Of a stretch of DNA of 46,256 nt, positions 43,499 through 46,256 are shown one piece after another. This DNA is from SLRI01 sp964576715. Lineage in GTDB: Bacteria; Pseudomonadota; Alphaproteobacteria; Geminicoccales; Geminicoccaceae. A program made the translations under genes and the position numbers. The DNA lies in assembly GCA_964576715.1 (NCBI GenBank), contig CAZNWE010000029.1:1-46256 (forward strand), given 5' to 3'. Under the pieces are notes generated by a model. The model saw nothing but the letters and a program-made list of their open reading frames with translations, made no database searches and had not been told where the DNA came from. The stretch's first letter is position 1. Each line of letters starts with the position of its first letter.

Positions 43499-44360
43499 AG
43501 CGCCAGGCGCGATGGCGCCGGCGATCTGGCGGCGCCGGCGACGCACGGCGCGAGCGGTCTCGCGCGCCCTCGCCTTCCTGCTGGTCACGCTCAGTTTGCT
43601 CCCGCTCTTCATGCTGGTCGGCAAGGCGGCAGCGCCCCGCAACGCGATCCGGCGGCTCTGGTGCCGGTTCTGCCTCTGGCTGCTCGGCCTCGAGGTGCAC
43701 TACCGGGGCGAGCCGGTGAGCGTCTGCGCCACGCTTTTTCTCGCCAACCACGTCTCCTATCTCGACATCGCGCTGCTCGGGGCACGGACCGATGCGACGT
43801 TCATCGCCAAGGCGGAGGTCGCGACATGGCCGCTGTTCGGGACCATCGGCCAGGCGGCGGGCACCTTCTTCATTCGAAGGCGCTGGCGTGATGCGCTGAT
43901 CCAGCGCAATACGCTGGCGGCGCGGCTGCGGGCCGGCGAGAGCTTCATCCTGTTCGCCGAGGGGACGAGCAGCAACGGCCTCGACGTCCTGCCGCTCAAG
44001 ACGTCACTGTTGAGCGTCGCCGAGCCATGGCTGCTCGACCGGCCGATCGCGGTCCAGCCGGTCACCTTGGCATACCGGCAGCTGCGGGACGGCACCCCGA
44101 TCCATGCCGGCAATTGTCACCGCTACGCGTGGTATGGCGATGCCGACCTCGCGCCGCACCTTTGGGCGGCGCTGCAGCAGGATGGCTGCGTCGTCGAGGT
44201 GGTATTCGGCGAGCCGGTCCTTTCCTGGGCCGTCACCAGCCGCAAGGTCCTCGGCCCGGAAATGCGCCAGGCATTGCGGCTTGGCTTGGAGCCTGGCGGG
44301 ATTCCGTCGTGGTCGACAGAGAGCAGCATCGCGCCAATTCGCCCGGACCTCGCTGCATAG
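43482..44360 (+). CDS. olsA: lyso-ornithine lipid O-acyltransferase (OlsA-like, PlsC family)
   Basis: A membrane-bound acyltransferase of up to 292 residues. The catalytic NHxxxxD motif is NHVSYLD (about residues 89-95) and the substrate motif is FAEGTSSNG (about 158-166). A hydrophobic segment (AFLLVTLSLLPLFMLV) anchors it near residue 40. It resembles PlsC (1-acyl-glycerol-3-phosphate acyltransferase), and pairing with olsB indicates that it acylates lyso-ornithine lipid. The ATG at 43482 lies inside olsB; a later ATG at 43512 has AGGCG close upstream and is an alternative (282 residues). Confidence 0.86.
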   Translation: MRSLPEAPGAMAPAIWRRRRRTARAVSRALAFLLVTLSLLPLFMLVGKAAAPRNAIRRLWCRFCLWLLGLEVHYRGEPVSVCATLFLANHVSYLDIALLGARTDATFIAKAEVATWPLFGTIGQAAGTFFIRRRWRDALIQRNTLAARLRAGESFILFAEGTSSNGLDVLPLKTSLLSVAEPWLLDRPIAVQPVTLAYRQLRDGTPIHAGNCHRYAWYGDADLAPHLWAALQQDGCVVEVVFGEPVLSWAVTSRKVLGPEMRQALRLGLEPGGIPSWSTESSIAPIRPDLAA

Positions 44361-44362
44361 AC

Positions 44363-44393
44363 AAAAAAAAGGAGGCGTGAACGCCCCCCTTTT
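44363..44393. terminator. bidirectional intrinsic terminator between olsA and sdhB
   Basis: GGAGGCG (44371-44377), loop TGAA, and the C-rich right arm at 44382-44389 form a GC stem flanked by eight A on the left (44363-44370) and four T on the right (44390-44393). On the - strand this reads as a hairpin followed by eight T, a strong terminator for sdhB; on the + strand it is weaker but ends olsA. Confidence 0.85.
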
Positions 44394-44486
44394 GAGATCG
44401 GACCTGCGTGTATGGGCTTGCGCCTCGTTTTATGAACACAGGTTAACCAATCTACATGTCGAAGCAAGATTATAAAATGGTGAAAA

Positions 44487-45266
44487 TTACATGTGCTTTT
44501 CAACTAATAGTTTTTTTATCTCGGCAATGGCCAAGGCCGGGTTGAGGCCCTTCGGGCAGGTATTGGTGCAGTTGAGAATCGTGTGGCAACGGTACAGCTT
44601 GAACGGATCCTCGAGATCTTCGAGCCGCTCGGCCGTGGCTTCGTCGCGGCTGTCGGCGAGCCAACGATAGGCCTGGAGCAGCACCGCCGGGCCGAGATAC
44701 TTTTCGCTGTTCCACCAGTAGGACGGGCATCCGGCCGAGCAACAGCCGCAGAGAATGCACTCGTAGAGGCCGTCGAGCTGATCACGATCCTCGATCGCCT
44801 GTCGCCGCTCCTTGGCCGGGCTGGTGGTGTAGGTCTTGAGCCAGGGCTCGATCGATTCGTACTGCGCCCAGAAGTGGTTCAGATCGACGACGAGGTCCTT
44901 GATCACCGACATGTGCGGCAACGGGTAGACGGCGACGTCGCCGCCGATGTCATCGATCGCCTTGGTGCAGGCGAGCGTGTTCTCGCCGTCGATATTCATC
45001 GAGCACGAGCCGCAAATCCCCTCGCGACAGGAGCGGCGGAAGGTCAGCGAGCTGTCCGTCTCGGACTTGATCTTGATCAGCGCGTCGAGCACCATCGGCC
45101 CGCAATCGTCGAGGTCGACCTGAAACGTGTCGAGCCGCGGATTCTTGCCGTCTTCCGGCTCGTAGCGGTAGATCTTGAAGGTTTTCGGGCGCTTGGCGGC
45201 GGCCGGTGCCGGATGGGTGCGGCCGCCTTGAAGCCGGGAGTTCTTCGGTAGCGAGAGCTCGACCAT
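44487..45266 (-). CDS. sdhB: succinate dehydrogenase iron-sulfur subunit
   Basis: A 259-residue subunit of complex II that carries electrons from FAD to quinone. Cysteines for the [2Fe-2S] cluster are at 80, 85, 88 and 100 (SCREGICGSC ... TLAC), for the [4Fe-4S] cluster at 170, 173, 176 and 180, and for the [3Fe-4S] cluster at 227, 233 and 237. Length is typical of alphaproteobacterial and mitochondrial SdhB. It follows sdhA by 48 nt on the - strand and ends before a terminator. sdhC and sdhD are expected upstream of sdhA, beyond the window. Confidence 0.97.
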   Translation of the reverse strand: MVELSLPKNSRLQGGRTHPAPAAAKRPKTFKIYRYEPEDGKNPRLDTFQVDLDDCGPMVLDALIKIKSETDSSLTFRRSCREGICGSCSMNIDGENTLACTKAIDDIGGDVAVYPLPHMSVIKDLVVDLNHFWAQYESIEPWLKTYTTSPAKERRQAIEDRDQLDGLYECILCGCCSAGCPSYWWNSEKYLGPAVLLQAYRWLADSRDEATAERLEDLEDPFKLYRCHTILNCTNTCPKGLNPALAIAEIKKLLVEKHM

Positions 45267-45314
45267 CGACTGTCCTGCTTTCCTTAATCGGGCGTTGCGC
45301 CGGTCCAGCGGCCG

Positions 45315-46256
45315 TCAGTAGACGCGCTTGCTCGGCGGGATGACTTCCACCTCATTCGAGAGCGTGAAGTAGTGAACCGGACGCGGCTCCAGGGTCACGT
45401 CGTACTTGTCGCCGACCCAGACCAGGGTGTGCTTCATCCAGTTCTCGTCGTCGCGCTCCGGATAGTCCTCGCGGGCATGCGCCCCCCGGCTCTCGGTCCG
45501 ATAGTGCGCCGAGTGCACGGTGGCAACGGCCTGGGCCATCAGGTTTTGCAGCTCGAGGGCTTCGATCAGGTCGCTGTTCCAGACCATCGAGCGATCGGAG
45601 ATCTTGAGTTCCGGCAGCACTTGCGTGATGTCGCCCATCGCCTTGATGCCGGCCTCGAGCAGCGGCCCGTCGCGGAAGACGGTAGCATGCTTCTGCATGG
45701 TCTTCTGCATCGCCTCGCGGATCGCCCCGGTGGCCTCGCTGCCGTTGGCGTGGCGCACGGCGTCGAGCCTGCCGAGACACGCCTCCTCGGCATTGCCGGG
45801 CAGCGGCTTGTGGGCGCTGCCGGCCTGGATGGTGTCGGCCGCGCGATGCGCCGCCGCCCGGCCGAAGACGACGAGGTCGATCAGCGAGTTGCCGCCCAGC
45901 CGATTGGCGCCGTGCACCGAAGCGCAGGCCGCCTCGCCGACCGCCATCAGACCCGGCACCACGGTGTCGTGCTTGCCGTTCCTGAGATCGACGACCTCGG
46001 TCAGGTGGTTGGTCGGGATCCCGCCCATGTTGTAGTGGCAGGTGGGGACCACCGGGATGGGCTCCTTGGTGACGTCGACCCCGGCGAAGATCTTGGCGGT
46101 CTCCGAGATACCGGGCAGCCGCTTGTGCAGGAGGTCGGCATCGAGATGCTCGAGGTGCAGGTTGATGTGGTCCTTGTTGGGCCCGACCCCGCGGCCCTCG
46201 TTGATCTCGATGGTCATCGCCCGGCTGACGACGTCGCGGGAAGCGAGGTCCTTGGC
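45315..46256 (-). CDS. sdhA: succinate dehydrogenase flavoprotein subunit, 3' part
   Basis: The C-terminal ~313 residues of SdhA; the gene continues past the right edge of the window, so the FAD-binding N-terminus is missing. Seen here are AKDLASRDVVSRAMTIEI, PVVPTCHYNMGGIPTN (active-site histidine region), VHGANRLGGNSLIDLVVFGRAA, and the C-terminal SRGAHAREDYPERDD and LSNEVEVIPPSKRVY. The subunit oxidises succinate to fumarate. It is followed 48 nt later by sdhB. No break or frameshift is visible in the part present. Confidence 0.96.
   Translation of the reverse strand, partial: AKDLASRDVVSRAMTIEINEGRGVGPNKDHINLHLEHLDADLLHKRLPGISETAKIFAGVDVTKEPIPVVPTCHYNMGGIPTNHLTEVVDLRNGKHDTVVPGLMAVGEAACASVHGANRLGGNSLIDLVVFGRAAAHRAADTIQAGSAHKPLPGNAEEACLGRLDAVRHANGSEATGAIREAMQKTMQKHATVFRDGPLLEAGIKAMGDITQVLPELKISDRSMVWNSDLIEALELQNLMAQAVATVHSAHYRTESRGAHAREDYPERDDENWMKHTLVWVGDKYDVTLEPRPVHYFTLSNEVEVIPPSKRVY

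Noticed and set aside
1..46256. tRNA, rRNA, insertion sequence or prophage genes
   Set aside because: I looked for cloverleaf ends, rRNA-like stretches, transposases and integrases and found none that I could support by reading.

Overview
The window is a GC-rich stretch of chromosome from an alphaproteobacterium, most likely of a Rhodospirillales-like lineage. The evidence is the block ribF-ileS-lspA-DUF3035-M16-M16-mutL, the MutL endonuclease motif DQHAAHE, a CarD next to a 7Fe ferredoxin, a TamA/TamB pair and an olsBA ornithine-lipid pair. I cannot name a genus. I saw no rRNA, tRNA, CRISPR array, transposase or phage gene.

Region 1 (1-3.8 kb) is an accessory-looking surface-decoration cluster: a sulfotransferase on the + strand with an AT-rich patch, facing a three-gene - strand run (unknown protein with a possible glycosyltransferase fold, 2OG-Fe(II) oxygenase, FkbM-type methyltransferase). 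Region 2 (4-12.8 kb) is a - strand operon of a large MscS-type channel, tamA and tamB. Region 3 (13-17.4 kb) holds galE, a PPP-type phosphatase, a beta-barrel outer-membrane protein and a Wza-like export lipoprotein, suggesting polysaccharide export. Region 4 (17.5-20.4 kb) has an AmpG-like permease and a bfd-bfr iron-storage pair. Region 5 (20.5-24.8 kb, - strand) carries a type II secretion secretin, a prepilin peptidase without a standard start codon, and a ParA-type ATPase.

Region 6 (25.1-36 kb) is a tightly packed + strand housekeeping block: ribF, ileS, lspA, a DUF3035 lipoprotein, an active/inactive M16 peptidase pair, mutL, fdxA and carD, with several 1-20 nt gene overlaps that imply translational coupling. 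carD ends in a strong terminator. Region 7 (36.2-42.5 kb) is a mosaic: a regulator with an N-terminal LuxR helix-turn-helix plus GAF, divergent from an NTF2-like protein and an MFS transporter; a receiver-GGDEF protein with a lost active site but a kept RxxD motif; a GNAT acetyltransferase; and a COG4091-type oxidoreductase with a SAF domain. Region 8 (42.6-46.3 kb) has olsBA behind a promoter region with PhoB-box-like repeats and a perfect inverted repeat, then a terminator shared with convergent sdhB and the 3' part of sdhA, which runs off the window.

The main themes are the cell envelope (sulfated or methylated glycans, TamAB, lipoprotein maturation, type II secretion, ornithine lipids) and core metabolism (riboflavin, tRNA charging, succinate oxidation, iron storage). 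I found no clear new multi-gene defence or mobile system. The observations most worth checking are the olsBA regulatory region, the non-AUG start after gspD, the degenerate GGDEF protein, the altered IleRS signature motifs and the glycan-decoration cluster.
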